From a virus, in IMG/VR virus record IMGVR_UViG_3300033156_000258, positions 1-43,663 of that record: a stretch of DNA of 43,663 bases. One strand, 5' to 3'. The notes under the pieces were generated by a model. It had not been told where the DNA came from and did not search any database. It saw only the letters and a program-made list of their open reading frames with translations. Made by a program: the position numbers and the translations under genes. Below are positions 22,501-31,645 of the stretch, one piece after another. The stretch's first letter is position 1. Each line of letters starts with the position of its first letter.

Positions 22501-25500
22501 GTAGATCAGATTCAGGGTGCATATGACGATATCCGCGACATCGTTCAGGTAAATCTGGATGAGGCATTTCGCTCTCATATCCCTACGATGCTCGAGGAAT
22601 CGATCGCCAAAGTCGAAGCCAATGGCCCGAGAGGCGTAATCTCAATCTATGGCGAGATCTCCGATGCTCTCTATGCGCGCCATGAATCCCATATGATGCG
22701 GCTGGATGAACGCATTGCGCAAATCAATCTGATGACAGACCCCGTGCTGAAAGATCGGGCATGGAAGATTCTCCTGGAAGAGGCGGATATTGCATGGGCG
22801 CGCTATTGGGATATGGAAGAAGCCATGCGAAAGGGAATCGTCCGCGGCCTCGAAAGAAGGGGCATCTCCGTTCCCGATGAATTCATGGGCAGCTTCAAGA
22901 AGCTGCGCGGAGAAAGCCAGAGCTTCATCGATCTGAGAAATAAACTCTGGAGCCAGCACTTCGATCAAATTGTGAAGGGCAAATTCTCCGATGATGTCGA
23001 GCGTATGGCTTCGGCCGCAGCCATCTATGAGAGGCTGGATGGCGAATATCATAAGCTGATCGAGCTCACAGAGGCCGCGCACCTGCAGATGGATGAGGTT
23101 TTCCTGGGCTCAGCGATCAGCGTGAAAGACGAGATGCTGGATGCGGCGATTGAATGGCGCCGGATCGTGCGCGCCATGCGCAGGCAGGACATGGAAAACG
23201 TGCTCGAATTTCGGCGCAGCATCCGGGGCCTGCGAGATGTGCGAACCATCAATGAGGCCTGGCGCGATTTCCACCAAAACCGCATTCGGGATATGGCCCG
23301 CATAAATCAGATGGAGAAATACGGCCAGCTCATGCTCGATGGCGATGAGAATGCGGTTCAATTCTTCCTGCAAAATGCTCGAGCAAGAGCGCAAAGGGCG
23401 GAGCTTGAAGTGCCCGTGATCGTGCGCCGCGTGCAGGAAAGGGCGCAGCAAATCGCCGAGAACCCGGCGCTGAGAACGCCATTGGAGCGCACGCTTTCAG
23501 AGTTTCCTGGGATTGGCGCAACAACGGAGGATCAGGCCAATCTGGCGCGGCAGCTTTCAGATCCCGAGATGCTCGATGAAGTCCGGCTCACGCAACAGAG
23601 GACGCAAGCCTTTCTGAGAAATGTTACGGAAGGCGACACAGTAACGATTTATCGATCGCAGAGAGGACGGTCGGCCGGGGAGCCGATCGAGGAATTTGTT
23701 CAGCCTGCTGGCACATACGATATGCAGAGGCCCGATCAGCGGACGATGCCGATGGAGGCGCGGCCCTGGGAGCCGGAAGAGCCCTATCACTATACGAGAG
23801 CGCAGCTACAGCAAAAACTTGAAGATCATGAAGCAGGTCGAGTTGCTGTAGGTGGAAGCGCCCGCAGAGATGCAATCCTGAATTTGCGATGGGAGATTGA
23901 TCGGCATAAATCGCTGGTCGATGAGGCGCTGCGCGAGGGCAAATATGTGCCGCCGGAAGTCATTGCAGAATATCCCGATATCCAAAAGAGCATCGAGCTG
24001 AGCCAGAACTTCCGCGGCCTTGCGCCAATCATCGAGGAGAATACCGAACGCTTTGGGCAAATCTCGCGCTACCGGATGAAAAAGAGCGATTCTAATGGAT
24101 ATATGCCGCAGATCATCAACGGCGAAGTATGGTGGACTGATGGCATCGTTTTGTTCAAGGGAGAGCCACCCAAGAAATGGGATCTGAATGATAGGGTATG
24201 GAATTTCCGAAAAGAAATTGACGAGATTTTCTCCATTGAAGATCCTGCCGAGCGGATGCGCAGATGGGAAGCACTCATCGCTGAAGGCAAATATCCCAAT
24301 GCAAAGGATGTTCTCGATCAGAGCTTGAAGGACGGAGATAATCTGAAATCTGTCCGGCCGGCAATGGTAATCAGCCTCGGCGAGGAGGCCTTTGATCCCA
24401 AGAATGCAACCGTTGTTCTTGCTACAGAGGATGGGAGTCTTGCAACCTTCATAAATGCCCGCTTCTATAACGAGGCGGTCAAGCGATATGGAAAAGATCT
24501 GACTTTCGTGACGGTGGCTCCCGATCGCCCCGTGATCGTCTATGCCGAGGGGAAGCCGGTCGCGGTGATTATGCCGCTCGATGCCCAGTACGCATTCAGG
24601 GGCTCGACATCGACAGCCGAGATCGGGCTGCCCGTCTATCCGCCGCTTGCTGAAGGTCCCGCCGGTGCTGCCGCATTCGGAAGGGTTCCCGTGCCGGATG
24701 ATATCAAAAATCTGGGCTTCCCCGACGAGGTGGCGGAGGCATTCGCCTGGGAGCTGCGGGCCAAGATCGATCTGCTTGAGGCAAATCGGGGCCCGCCAGG
24801 ATTGGAGGGCGCTCAAGCCCGCCAAGAAGCAGAGAAATATTCCCGCGGCGCTTCAATGCAGGCAAGCCAGGTCTATAAAGAATATGGCGTTACGAGAGAT
24901 GAAATCCGGGCCGCGATGAAGCGCGCCGGAATGCCGGTGACGCCTAGAGAATGGCTTGAAGGAAGAGCACCTGCGCCGCGCGCACGAGCCCCTCAGCTTG
25001 AGCCTATCAATCAAGCCGTGGGCCAATGGCTTGCCGAGAATGTCCCCAATTTGACAGAGGAGATGCAGGAGCCTATTGGCCGCTTCCTGAAGGGCGACAT
25101 CGACGCAGAGGCGATGCTGGCCGAAATAGAGGCCAGGATACCCGACGAGGCTAAAGAAGCCTTCAGGGCGCAGTTTATCGGCGTCCGGCGGGTCGTTGAG
25201 GGCGAACCCGGATTGCCATCCTGGCAGAGGCTCCTTCAGGGCAATGGCGATTGGTCCATCTGGAGCTTCGACGGCGGCATCGCGGGCCAGCACCCAGGCG
25301 ATCTCTATGAAGTCGAAGTGCCAATCGAGAATGTTTTCGCAATTGATCGCACTCATGCTGGCTTGATGCAGCATGCGCACGAGCAGCCTGCAATCCTGAG
25401 CGATGATGGCCTGCGAGGCGCGCGATTGGTTTCAATAAATGGCGAAGCGCCGCCCGCAGAGATTGCGGCTGAATTTGAGCGCCTGCCGCCTCGGGCCGAG

Positions 25501-27609
25501 GATCTTTTCAAAGGCATCGAGTTTGGCGAGGAGGTACCTTCACTTCCTGATTTCGATGGCGTTGTGGGCAAGCAGATGTATGTAGGGCTGGGCGCCGATG
25601 AGTTATGGTTCGAGAAAGGCTCCTCGATCCTGGACGAAATGGAGCGGCAGACCATCGCGATGCTCGATCGGCCTGCGTTGCGCCTCGAAAGACTGCCCGA
25701 GGACTTGCAGCAAGAAGTGATGAACTATTTCCAGCATGTCACCGGGCAGATGAATGATGCCGAGCTGGCCTCGATCCGCATCGCCGAGGGCCTCTCCGAT
25801 GCTGCTCTCTTGAATTACAACCGCCGATACAACATCGACAATTGGATGGGCATCATGATGCCTTTCCACTTCTGGTTCACGCATAGCGCCGTGAGGTGGG
25901 CGCTACACTCCATCGATAGGCCGGCGATGCTCTCCAGTTTCATAAAAATCCGGCATTTCCTCAATAGCGTGATGGGCGAAAATAGAGGCTTTCCATCCAG
26001 GCTGAGAGGTCATGTGAAATTGCCCATTCCGTTTGCGCCTAAGGAGTTTGGCGAGATCTGGATCGATCCTTTGAGGGCATTTGGTTTGCCCTTTGAGCAA
26101 TTCACTCAACCCTTCGAATGGATGGCGCAGAACAAGATGTGGCTGGAGAGCAGGATTCGAAGAAAGCTTGATGACATGGTTGAGCAAGGCCAGATCACAG
26201 AGCAAGAGAAGAAGGCCGCGCTCGCCAATCCATCGAGCCCGCTATATCAGAGAGCAAGGCAGATGGTTCTTGCCGAAGATGATAATCTGAGCTTCGACAT
26301 CATGGACTTCATGAACCTTTCCGCCTCGCCACATCTGCCGCTGCAAATGGCATGGAACATTGCAAGGGGGAGGCCGGAAAAGATTGCCCCGCTGCCGCAT
26401 ACCAGAGCTCTCCGCAATCTTTCCGTTCTACTCGGGGTTGAGCCGGGTGTCTATGATAATGTTTGGGGCAATGTGAGAAAAGCGATTGGCCTGGCGCCCT
26501 TCGATGAATTTGAGAGCTACCGCATCGAACGAGAAGTTAGCACGATGGCGGGCGAAAATCTTATCACGGCTGATGAAGCTATAGAGGCGATGATAAATCA
26601 TGAAGGGCCAGCCTGGGAGGAGGCTCGCAAGAGATCAGCCAAGATGGAGGCGGCTGCATGGGCGGCTAATACGATAGGCATTCCGGCAAAACCCTATCCT
26701 GAGGGCGAGCGGCATTTGCGCGAGCTCTATGACCAGTTCTATAAGGCGCTGAATCTAAGGGATCGGGGAGATGCTACCGCCGTCAAAGATTTCTTTGAGC
26801 AACATCCAGAGTTTGAGGCGCGCCTGGCGTTATTCGATGATCCCGAGACGCGATTGAAACAATTCCTGGTCGATCAGATTTGGGATCGCTATAATGGCCT
26901 TGATAGCCTTGGAAGGCGGGAGGCGCGAGAAGCGCTCGGCCCGCAGTTCCAGGAGCTATTCTTGAATCCCAATACGCGCTCAACAGACGCGCTCACGCCG
27001 GAAGTGCTGGCGATGTGGACGCGAATGCTTGGAGGCAGCGATCCCGGCAACCTGGCCCCAACCGCGCTGCCCATCCCGCTGACAGATCGCATGACTGCGA
27101 AGCGGATGGAGGCATTCTATGATTACCGGCGCCGCTTCTTCCCTGAATATTATGATCTGCAAAAGGATTACTTCAAGCTGGAAAAGGGCGATGCCCGCAG
27201 GGCGTTTCTAAGGCAGAACCCCGGGTTGCAGGCATATTGGGATTGGCGCAGGGATTTCATGTATCGCAATCCTGATCTGGCGCCATACATCGAAGATGAT
27301 CCTGATAAACTGCCGAATTATGGCAGCATTGAGGAGCTGCAGCAGATCCAGGCCGCAGAGCCTTCTTACACATGGGGTGAATGGACCCGCATCATCGTCG
27401 ATCATGGCGGGGAAAGCATGATGAATTTGATCGTGGATTATTATCAGAATGATCTGGCCCTTCCAGATATCACCCAAAGGGACCTGGATAAAATCGGGGC
27501 AAATCTTGGGATCGGAGGCTGGAGAGAGGTTCTGGCGAGAATGGAGGAATCCATGCAAATTGAGGAGCAAGTGCCTTCTGGCTTGACAGAGCCCTACTAT
27601 CAGCCCTAG
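19546..27609 (+). CDS. Giant polyvalent virion protein (2,687 aa), likely ejected with the DNA
   Basis: One uninterrupted frame takes 18.5% of the genome. The N-terminus is acidic and disordered. Most of the chain is long amphipathic helices with scattered aromatics. About residues 1360-1375 contain GDTVTIYRSQRG, about 1600-1690 a beta-rich module (AMVISLGEEAFDPKNATVVL; VIVYAEGKPVAVIMP), and about 1900-1960 another (IAGQHPGDLYEVEVPIENV) with the look of ADP-ribosyltransferase-like or other embedded domains. A hydrophobic, aromatic MPFHFWFTHSAVRWALHS lies near 2100. Polyvalent proteins of this kind are carried in the head and ejected. Specific catalytic residues cannot be assigned. The position between portal and scaffold matches an internal head protein. 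Start ATG overlaps the preceding stop as TGATG. Confidence 0.75.
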   Translation: MTENPEQQAPEEEKEPQEEGFPRPTAQFPGKIENIQRAVAARREYFRGQIRVPTPPRVLRMPSGKEITLPRTPTDWNALRRLDENFLTGQPEHLSRYDELSERERLWISRFAGAPDYPIVQWGAKLLENIGDIPVAGPALEWLGKGAIDALNWSWMELERHLGYAAQHLHDPDLRTAEAMEIYRRPDLRWRLRRNPEMVESLSPIQRKAWAAWQASDYFYQAAPIGYDEWASLFKLFAAGAPAIEAKEAPEEAPFWKRFRLTYPLLQVFEERIKNGTFFAADKIGPYERAWMERYGIDIVFGEEYYEDSARKWRAFLDWQNDPEEAGLSELIKLRQDLINGADLETAYAAYIERSGALAFRGQINEILMAIALDPMNYIMPYLRPVERLHALRQTLLFNRVAPEVMQAAEELKRAASLVDQVDDFARFADDIARIGEKMAVEGVEEIVENVKNMAKAGVSDAAEYQKALAPLDDIVSRLDELKDMPRYGRFIIALTGGDPLHPTFGAKRFRLNPLALSATARVNEYLDTVYNNLSIMLRMADGVEGSRGMVAIFKRAAAGAFGKTFGHMFVSPIGRHVQAVYRYASSKIDDLLLVYQQTKPLVARARTFASLLGEDLVEMVTRLGESADEAQAILKAAIERLDELAAAGQLTEAQRLLRQAIRQRRFGVDDLVEIGAMLKSTPDKIIPYTPELFRAAMMNEVVEAAAKLGELHFGIQEMRWLEKGANYLKAAESLLLLGFNPKYPIQNFFNNEVTMVARGLYGLILPDFLSRKIPATRKIILTVEDYFRSHGYEPARLFEGYGIVGPDMLEEAGEFMATKAERQALIRGRQIVRQTLWGPQPRLGRKFLDFTRNIKGFRQVSAAMERWARQRSMMIGHMKAWNQLWRPGKAFSRLDDFRPSLAARLAEHDDELPRIIEDLAAASRQPKDFDSLAALEDLQLNAETIFRRTAEELGLDVTEMPEIVGFDVQEAVRARLAELPARPNVDQIQGAYDDIRDIVQVNLDEAFRSHIPTMLEESIAKVEANGPRGVISIYGEISDALYARHESHMMRLDERIAQINLMTDPVLKDRAWKILLEEADIAWARYWDMEEAMRKGIVRGLERRGISVPDEFMGSFKKLRGESQSFIDLRNKLWSQHFDQIVKGKFSDDVERMASAAAIYERLDGEYHKLIELTEAAHLQMDEVFLGSAISVKDEMLDAAIEWRRIVRAMRRQDMENVLEFRRSIRGLRDVRTINEAWRDFHQNRIRDMARINQMEKYGQLMLDGDENAVQFFLQNARARAQRAELEVPVIVRRVQERAQQIAENPALRTPLERTLSEFPGIGATTEDQANLARQLSDPEMLDEVRLTQQRTQAFLRNVTEGDTVTIYRSQRGRSAGEPIEEFVQPAGTYDMQRPDQRTMPMEARPWEPEEPYHYTRAQLQQKLEDHEAGRVAVGGSARRDAILNLRWEIDRHKSLVDEALREGKYVPPEVIAEYPDIQKSIELSQNFRGLAPIIEENTERFGQISRYRMKKSDSNGYMPQIINGEVWWTDGIVLFKGEPPKKWDLNDRVWNFRKEIDEIFSIEDPAERMRRWEALIAEGKYPNAKDVLDQSLKDGDNLKSVRPAMVISLGEEAFDPKNATVVLATEDGSLATFINARFYNEAVKRYGKDLTFVTVAPDRPVIVYAEGKPVAVIMPLDAQYAFRGSTSTAEIGLPVYPPLAEGPAGAAAFGRVPVPDDIKNLGFPDEVAEAFAWELRAKIDLLEANRGPPGLEGAQARQEAEKYSRGASMQASQVYKEYGVTRDEIRAAMKRAGMPVTPREWLEGRAPAPRARAPQLEPINQAVGQWLAENVPNLTEEMQEPIGRFLKGDIDAEAMLAEIEARIPDEAKEAFRAQFIGVRRVVEGEPGLPSWQRLLQGNGDWSIWSFDGGIAGQHPGDLYEVEVPIENVFAIDRTHAGLMQHAHEQPAILSDDGLRGARLVSINGEAPPAEIAAEFERLPPRAEDLFKGIEFGEEVPSLPDFDGVVGKQMYVGLGADELWFEKGSSILDEMERQTIAMLDRPALRLERLPEDLQQEVMNYFQHVTGQMNDAELASIRIAEGLSDAALLNYNRRYNIDNWMGIMMPFHFWFTHSAVRWALHSIDRPAMLSSFIKIRHFLNSVMGENRGFPSRLRGHVKLPIPFAPKEFGEIWIDPLRAFGLPFEQFTQPFEWMAQNKMWLESRIRRKLDDMVEQGQITEQEKKAALANPSSPLYQRARQMVLAEDDNLSFDIMDFMNLSASPHLPLQMAWNIARGRPEKIAPLPHTRALRNLSVLLGVEPGVYDNVWGNVRKAIGLAPFDEFESYRIEREVSTMAGENLITADEAIEAMINHEGPAWEEARKRSAKMEAAAWAANTIGIPAKPYPEGERHLRELYDQFYKALNLRDRGDATAVKDFFEQHPEFEARLALFDDPETRLKQFLVDQIWDRYNGLDSLGRREAREALGPQFQELFLNPNTRSTDALTPEVLAMWTRMLGGSDPGNLAPTALPIPLTDRMTAKRMEAFYDYRRRFFPEYYDLQKDYFKLEKGDARRAFLRQNPGLQAYWDWRRDFMYRNPDLAPYIEDDPDKLPNYGSIEELQQIQAAEPSYTWGEWTRIIVDHGGESMMNLIVDYYQNDLALPDITQRDLDKIGANLGIGGWREVLARMEESMQIEEQVPSGLTEPYYQP

Positions 27610-27624
27610 AATAAGGAGCAAGAA

Positions 27625-28377
27625 ATGGCAACCCCCACAAACCCGGAGAGCGGCGAGGAGCCGCAGGAACCGCAGGGATCGCCAATCCCCAAAGTTTCTG
27701 GAGCTTCGAGCGACGAGCAACCTTCGGCGGGAATGGAGGGCACCGCGAACGCCCTTGAGGAGATCCGCGCGCTCAAAGAGGAGATCGCGGCAATCCCCGA
27801 GCTGGTGCAGCGGGAAGTGCAATCGCTGAAGGATAAGCGGCTTCAACCCGTAGAACAGGCATTCTCGGGCGTAGATCCGCAAGTCCTGAAGGTCTTCAAT
27901 GCCAAGCTCAAGGAGTACGGCGGCGATGAGGATCGAGCGATTCGTGAGATGGAACTCGATGCGCTTCTGGCTGAGCGGCGAAAGGCCAAGCAAGGTGTTG
28001 GTGGCGCGACGCCGAGCGAGGAGCAAGGGCAGCAAGGTTCTTTAGAGGACCAGATCGCGGTTCGCCTAGGTCGCGCTCGATTGCAAGGCGTTGTGATCGA
28101 GGATGATGAATTGCAAGAGCTTTGGGGCGATAAGCCCTGGCCGAGCGGTCAGGCTGCGCTCCAGGCGCTTGATAATTTCATCGAGAAGAAACGCCGGCAA
28201 GAGAGCGTGACACCTGCTGCCGCCGTGGGATCGGAAGGTCGCCCTCCGGGATCCTCCTCAGGGCAAGACGAACTCATGCGGCAGTACAAAGCAAGGCTGG
28301 CAAAAATCAAGCGCGGAGACGTCAATAGTATCGTTGGCCTGAAGCTCGAATTCCGCAAGAAGGGCCTTGATATTTGA
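27625..28377 (+). CDS. Capsid scaffold protein (250 aa)
   Basis: Acidic, low-complexity N-terminus with many Pro and Glu, a coiled-coil-prone centre (EEIRALKEEIAAIPELV), and a basic C-terminal helix (LMRQYKARLAKIKRGDVNSI...LEFRKKGLDI) of the kind that binds the capsid shell. It precedes the major capsid gene, as scaffolds do. AAGGAG precedes the start. The role is to shape the prohead before DNA packaging. Confidence 0.8.
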   Translation: MATPTNPESGEEPQEPQGSPIPKVSGASSDEQPSAGMEGTANALEEIRALKEEIAAIPELVQREVQSLKDKRLQPVEQAFSGVDPQVLKVFNAKLKEYGGDEDRAIREMELDALLAERRKAKQGVGGATPSEEQGQQGSLEDQIAVRLGRARLQGVVIEDDELQELWGDKPWPSGQAALQALDNFIEKKRRQESVTPAAAVGSEGRPPGSSSGQDELMRQYKARLAKIKRGDVNSIVGLKLEFRKKGLDI

Positions 28378-28402
28378 TCTCCGCGCATAAGGAGATCAAC
28401 TC

Positions 28403-29521
28403 ATGGCCGTTGATTCACCGTTTACCTCTTACTCGGATACCACTCCGCATAAGAGGGCGATCACGGATGCCATCTCGCTAATCGATCCTTCCGACATTCC
28501 AGCCGTGGAATTGTTCGGGGGCCTCGATGGTGCGATGAGCAAATTCCGTCTGGTGAACTGGCCTCACACAAAGGTCGAATGGCTCGAGGATACGCTTCCT
28601 CCGCTGACTGGAACCCTTTCTACATCCTGCACCAGCGATACCACGGGGATTTCGGTTGCGGATGCCTCTATCTTTCAGGAGGGCCATGTCCTGCTTATTG
28701 ATAGCGAGCAGGTATGGGTAAGCGCAGTCAATACTTCGACCGATCTTGTGACCGTGACCCGCAATTATGGGGGCACGCAGGCCACTCACCAATCCAACTC
28801 GACCATCACAATCGTCGGCTTGGCCCGTCTGGAGGGCGATGACAGCGATGATCTCGCCTTCACCGACCGCACCGCGCCTTACAACTACACTCAGATCTTC
28901 CACCAGGAGATCAAGGTAAGCCGGACGCAGAATCAGCTCTCGCAATATGGGATCGCAGAGGAATTCGATTACCAGGCTGCGAAGGCGGTTCCGTCGCTCG
29001 GACGCCTCATCGAGCGTCAGCTTCACTACGGTCAGCGAAAGGCGGGCTCGGCCACCACGCCGCGGGCATTCGGAGGCTTCTCCACTTTCATCACCGATAA
29101 CCTCGTCTCCGGCGCAACCCTGGCTCAATCGCAATTTGAGAATGCCGTGAAAGCGGCCTATCAAGATGGCGGTTCAGGCCCCTGGGTTGCGTTATGCTCT
29201 CCATCCAACCTCCAAAAGATCAAGAATTTCTATGACTCATCCAACTTCCTCCGCATCGAGCGGGCGGAATCAACCGTTGGTATGGTCATCGAAGATGTGC
29301 TGACGCCCTACGGGCTTGTCAGTCTGGCGCTTGATCGTTGGGCCACGGATAGCGAGATCTGGATCGTTGATCCCGATCATGCGGGCTTCTTGACCTACTA
29401 CCCCTTCACGCAGGAGCCTCTTGCAAAAGACGGCGACTACCAGAAGGGCGAGGTGATTGGCGAGTTCACCTTCCTGCTTCGGCAGGACAAGGCGCACGCA
29501 GCCCTGACGAACGTGAGCTAG
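28403..29521 (+). CDS. Major capsid protein, SU10/DUF5309-like (372 aa)
   Basis: HK97-fold capsid of the SU10 major head protein type is suggested by YTQIFHQEIKVSRTQNQLSQYG (about 160-180), a helical spine with LIERQLHYGQRK, and a C-terminal IGEFTFLLRQDKAHAAL domain. A beta-rich insert is seen at about 73-140 (STSCTSDTTGISVADASIF to HQSNSTITIVGLARL), resembling domains added to the capsid surface. Length and position after the scaffold agree. AAGGAG lies before the start, and a strong hairpin follows the stop. Confidence 0.85.
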   Translation: MAVDSPFTSYSDTTPHKRAITDAISLIDPSDIPAVELFGGLDGAMSKFRLVNWPHTKVEWLEDTLPPLTGTLSTSCTSDTTGISVADASIFQEGHVLLIDSEQVWVSAVNTSTDLVTVTRNYGGTQATHQSNSTITIVGLARLEGDDSDDLAFTDRTAPYNYTQIFHQEIKVSRTQNQLSQYGIAEEFDYQAAKAVPSLGRLIERQLHYGQRKAGSATTPRAFGGFSTFITDNLVSGATLAQSQFENAVKAAYQDGGSGPWVALCSPSNLQKIKNFYDSSNFLRIERAESTVGMVIEDVLTPYGLVSLALDRWATDSEIWIVDPDHAGFLTYYPFTQEPLAKDGDYQKGEVIGEFTFLLRQDKAHAALTNVS

Positions 29522-29524
29522 TGG

Positions 29525-29548
29525 ATAGGGGGGAGCGATCCCCCCTAT
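29525..29548 (+). terminator. Hairpin after the capsid gene
   Basis: ATAGGGGGGA (29525-29534) pairs perfectly with TCCCCCCTAT (29539-29548) around a GCGA (GNRA) tetraloop, a 10-bp stem. No T-run follows (TCAAATTG), so it may act as a partial terminator, or stabilise the abundant capsid mRNA against 3' decay. Confidence 0.65.
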
Positions 29549-29564
29549 TCAAATTGAGATTAGC

Positions 29565-29786
29565 ATGAGCGTTCTTTCAACGCGGCCGGTGCTTCGCTGC
29601 CGGCGATGCGGAAAGCCCGTTGTCGTTTCCCATTTGCAGACAATCGATTCCGACCCGGATGGCGAATTGCTTCAGCAATTGCTGAAGGGGTTGGCAAAAT
29701 CAGCGCTTTGTCCTTCTTGCAGGAAGCAGAGGGAATACTATATCCTTACCGGCAGAGGCGAAGATTGGGAGAAAGGGAGATTATGA
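29565..29786 (+). CDS. Zinc-finger protein of the capsid region (73 aa)
   Basis: CRRCG (about 12-16) and CPSC (about 49-52) make a four-Cys zinc site in a short soluble protein with a charged C-terminus. The end overlaps the next gene as ATGA. The function is unknown; small Cys4 proteins occur repeatedly in this genome and this is the only one between capsid and connector genes. Confidence 0.75.
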   Translation: MSVLSTRPVLRCRRCGKPVVVSHLQTIDSDPDGELLQQLLKGLAKSALCPSCRKQREYYILTGRGEDWEKGRL

Positions 29787-30154
29787 TGCGTGTCTTGTGC
29801 AAGGAAAACTACAAGAATGGGGCCATCATCAATTTCGAAATGAAGCAGGATAAGGAATACGAGATCACGCCCGCTCAATTGCAGCAAATCCTCGCGGATA
29901 ATCCGCATGCGGTGATCCCAATGCCGAAGGAGGAATTCTTGCGAGCGCAAGGCATGGCGCCTGATCCAGAATCCGAGGATCCGCTCGTTGCGGCTTTCGG
30001 AGAGAACATCGCCGAGAGATTGAGGGCGGCGGGATATACAGAAATCGGCCATGTCGAGGCGCTGATCGAAGATGGGGAGCTCGAGAATGTTCCCGGGATC
30101 GGCCCCTCCAGGGCAGCCAGGATTTACAATTACTTCGTCAGCGAGGATCGATAA
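29783..30154 (+). CDS. Helix-hairpin-helix head-region protein (123 aa)
   Basis: An N-terminal beta-rich half (VLCKENYKNGAIINFEM; KEYEITPAQLQQIL) is joined to a C-terminal helix-hairpin-helix motif, LENVPGIGPSRAARIYNYF, at about residues 98-116, typical of non-specific DNA binding. It starts at ATGATG, overlapping the previous stop. A head-completion or connector role that contacts DNA is possible. Confidence 0.75.
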   Translation: MMRVLCKENYKNGAIINFEMKQDKEYEITPAQLQQILADNPHAVIPMPKEEFLRAQGMAPDPESEDPLVAAFGENIAERLRAAGYTEIGHVEALIEDGELENVPGIGPSRAARIYNYFVSEDR

Positions 30155-31065
30155 TGGCCTCCAAAAAGCCATTAGTCGATATCGGCATAGCCTGTTCAGG
30201 CTTTCAATCGCATTCATGGTGGGCGAAGCTGTGGGGGATAACGCATCAGGAAATCCAAAAGGGGCTCTTTGAGATAGGCAAAATCTTCGCCATATCCTCA
30301 GCCGTGCCTGATCATGCTAAGAATCACGGCGTTGGCGTCCCTGTGGTTTTTGGCAGCGTCGAAGAAAAGCGCAGAAATGAGCGCACGGACGCGAATCGTG
30401 TTGCGATCGTAGGGGCGAAGGCTGCTGGCGGCGCATTGGAGAATACATTTTGGGATAGCGGCGCTGACTTCCTGCTATTCCTGGATGATGACACGGTGCC
30501 GCCGGAGAATTTCATCAGCCATCTAATCAGCCTGAAGCGGAAATTCGTGGCCGGGCTTTACTTCATGGCCCGCGAGCCCTTCAATCCAATTGCCTATATC
30601 CGCAACCCCGATGGCCTTTACAGCGCATTCTATAACTATCCGCCGGGGGCTCTGGTCCAGGTTGACAGCGTGGGAATGGGCTGCACGCTCATTCATCGCA
30701 GCGTGTTCGAGGCGATCATTGATGCCTATGAGGTCTATCAAAGGCCGAACGGCTCGCTTTTCCCCGTGCGGAAGCATTCAATCTACAATGAGCGTGAGCC
30801 AAAGCGGGCCGATCCATATGTGAAGAATGGCTACTATCACATGCCGATCAAGAAGGTTGAGCCTGATGACAATCGCGCCTGGCCCTTCTTCGTGCTGGAA
30901 TATGGCCGCACGGAGGACCATCATTTTTGCGAGTTGGCATCGAGCGTAGGCTTCCGGCCCTGGCTCGACACCACCATCGTCTGCAGTCACATCAAGCCGC
31001 ATGGCTTCGGGCGCCGGGAATATCTGGAGCATTTGCCGAAGGAGATGAGGCATGAGGGAGCTTAG
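30154..31065 (+). CDS. GT2-like glycosyltransferase (303 aa)
   Basis: The metal-binding motif is FLLFLDDDTVPP (about 108-119). FVAGLYFMAREPFNPIAYI, a VDSVGMGCTLIHRSVFE acceptor region, and a C-terminal CSHIKPHGFGR segment follow the same order as in the enzyme at 11695, to which it appears distantly related. It starts with a TAATG overlap and overlaps the methyltransferase. A sugar is probably attached to a virion or host-surface target. Confidence 0.78.
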   Translation: MASKKPLVDIGIACSGFQSHSWWAKLWGITHQEIQKGLFEIGKIFAISSAVPDHAKNHGVGVPVVFGSVEEKRRNERTDANRVAIVGAKAAGGALENTFWDSGADFLLFLDDDTVPPENFISHLISLKRKFVAGLYFMAREPFNPIAYIRNPDGLYSAFYNYPPGALVQVDSVGMGCTLIHRSVFEAIIDAYEVYQRPNGSLFPVRKHSIYNEREPKRADPYVKNGYYHMPIKKVEPDDNRAWPFFVLEYGRTEDHHFCELASSVGFRPWLDTTIVCSHIKPHGFGRREYLEHLPKEMRHEGA

Positions 31066-31645
31066 GCGTTTGCGCCTCTTGAATATCGGGGCAGGCAAGA
31101 ATGGCTCCATTCCAGATCGCATCAGGCCAGAGGATTTCAAAGAGATCGTGACGCTGGACATCAACCCGGAATGCGAGCCTGACATCGTGGCCGACATCAG
31201 CGGCGATCTCGATGGCATCGATGGCGAGTTCGATGTGGTCGTGGCCTTCCATGTGATCGAGCATATTGATTTCAACAAGGTGCTCAAGGCCCTGGAAAAC
31301 ATGAAGTCGCTCGTTGCAGACAGGGGTGAGCTATGGCTTGCCGTTCCTGCTATGGAATGGGCCGCAATTCAGCTCTCACAGGAAGCAATGCACCCTGTCC
31401 TGCAGGGCTTCATCTATGGATCGCAGGAAAACGAATACGAATATCACCGCTCATGCTTCCGGCTGCAGGATCTCCGCGGCTTGGTTCAGGCCATTGGGCT
31501 CATCCCCAGAGAGGCCTATCAGGCTCCGCTCATTCTCGAAAAGGAGGGCAAGATTTACCAGGCCGTGCAGAATATCGTGATAGCCCTGCGAGATAAGGAA
31601 TTCGAGAATGCTCTTGGCGATCCTTCTGGCGCTATTTCCGACTAG
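31052..31645 (+). CDS. Class I SAM-dependent methyltransferase (197 aa)
   Basis: LLNIGAGKNGSIPD (about 9-22) is motif I; ADISGDL, then VVAFHVIEHIDF (about 66-77) and LWLAVPA (about 95-101) complete the core. It overlaps the glycosyltransferase upstream by 14 bases and the membrane protein downstream by 38, so the three form one cassette. Likely substrates are sugars or glycans made by its neighbours. Confidence 0.78.
   Translation: MRELRRLRLLNIGAGKNGSIPDRIRPEDFKEIVTLDINPECEPDIVADISGDLDGIDGEFDVVVAFHVIEHIDFNKVLKALENMKSLVADRGELWLAVPAMEWAAIQLSQEAMHPVLQGFIYGSQENEYEYHRSCFRLQDLRGLVQAIGLIPREAYQAPLILEKEGKIYQAVQNIVIALRDKEFENALGDPSGAISD

Noticed and set aside
23806-24825. 339-residue minus-strand frame within the giant protein gene
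   Set aside because: Antisense shadow in the middle of a long + strand operon, with no promoter or ribosome-binding site.
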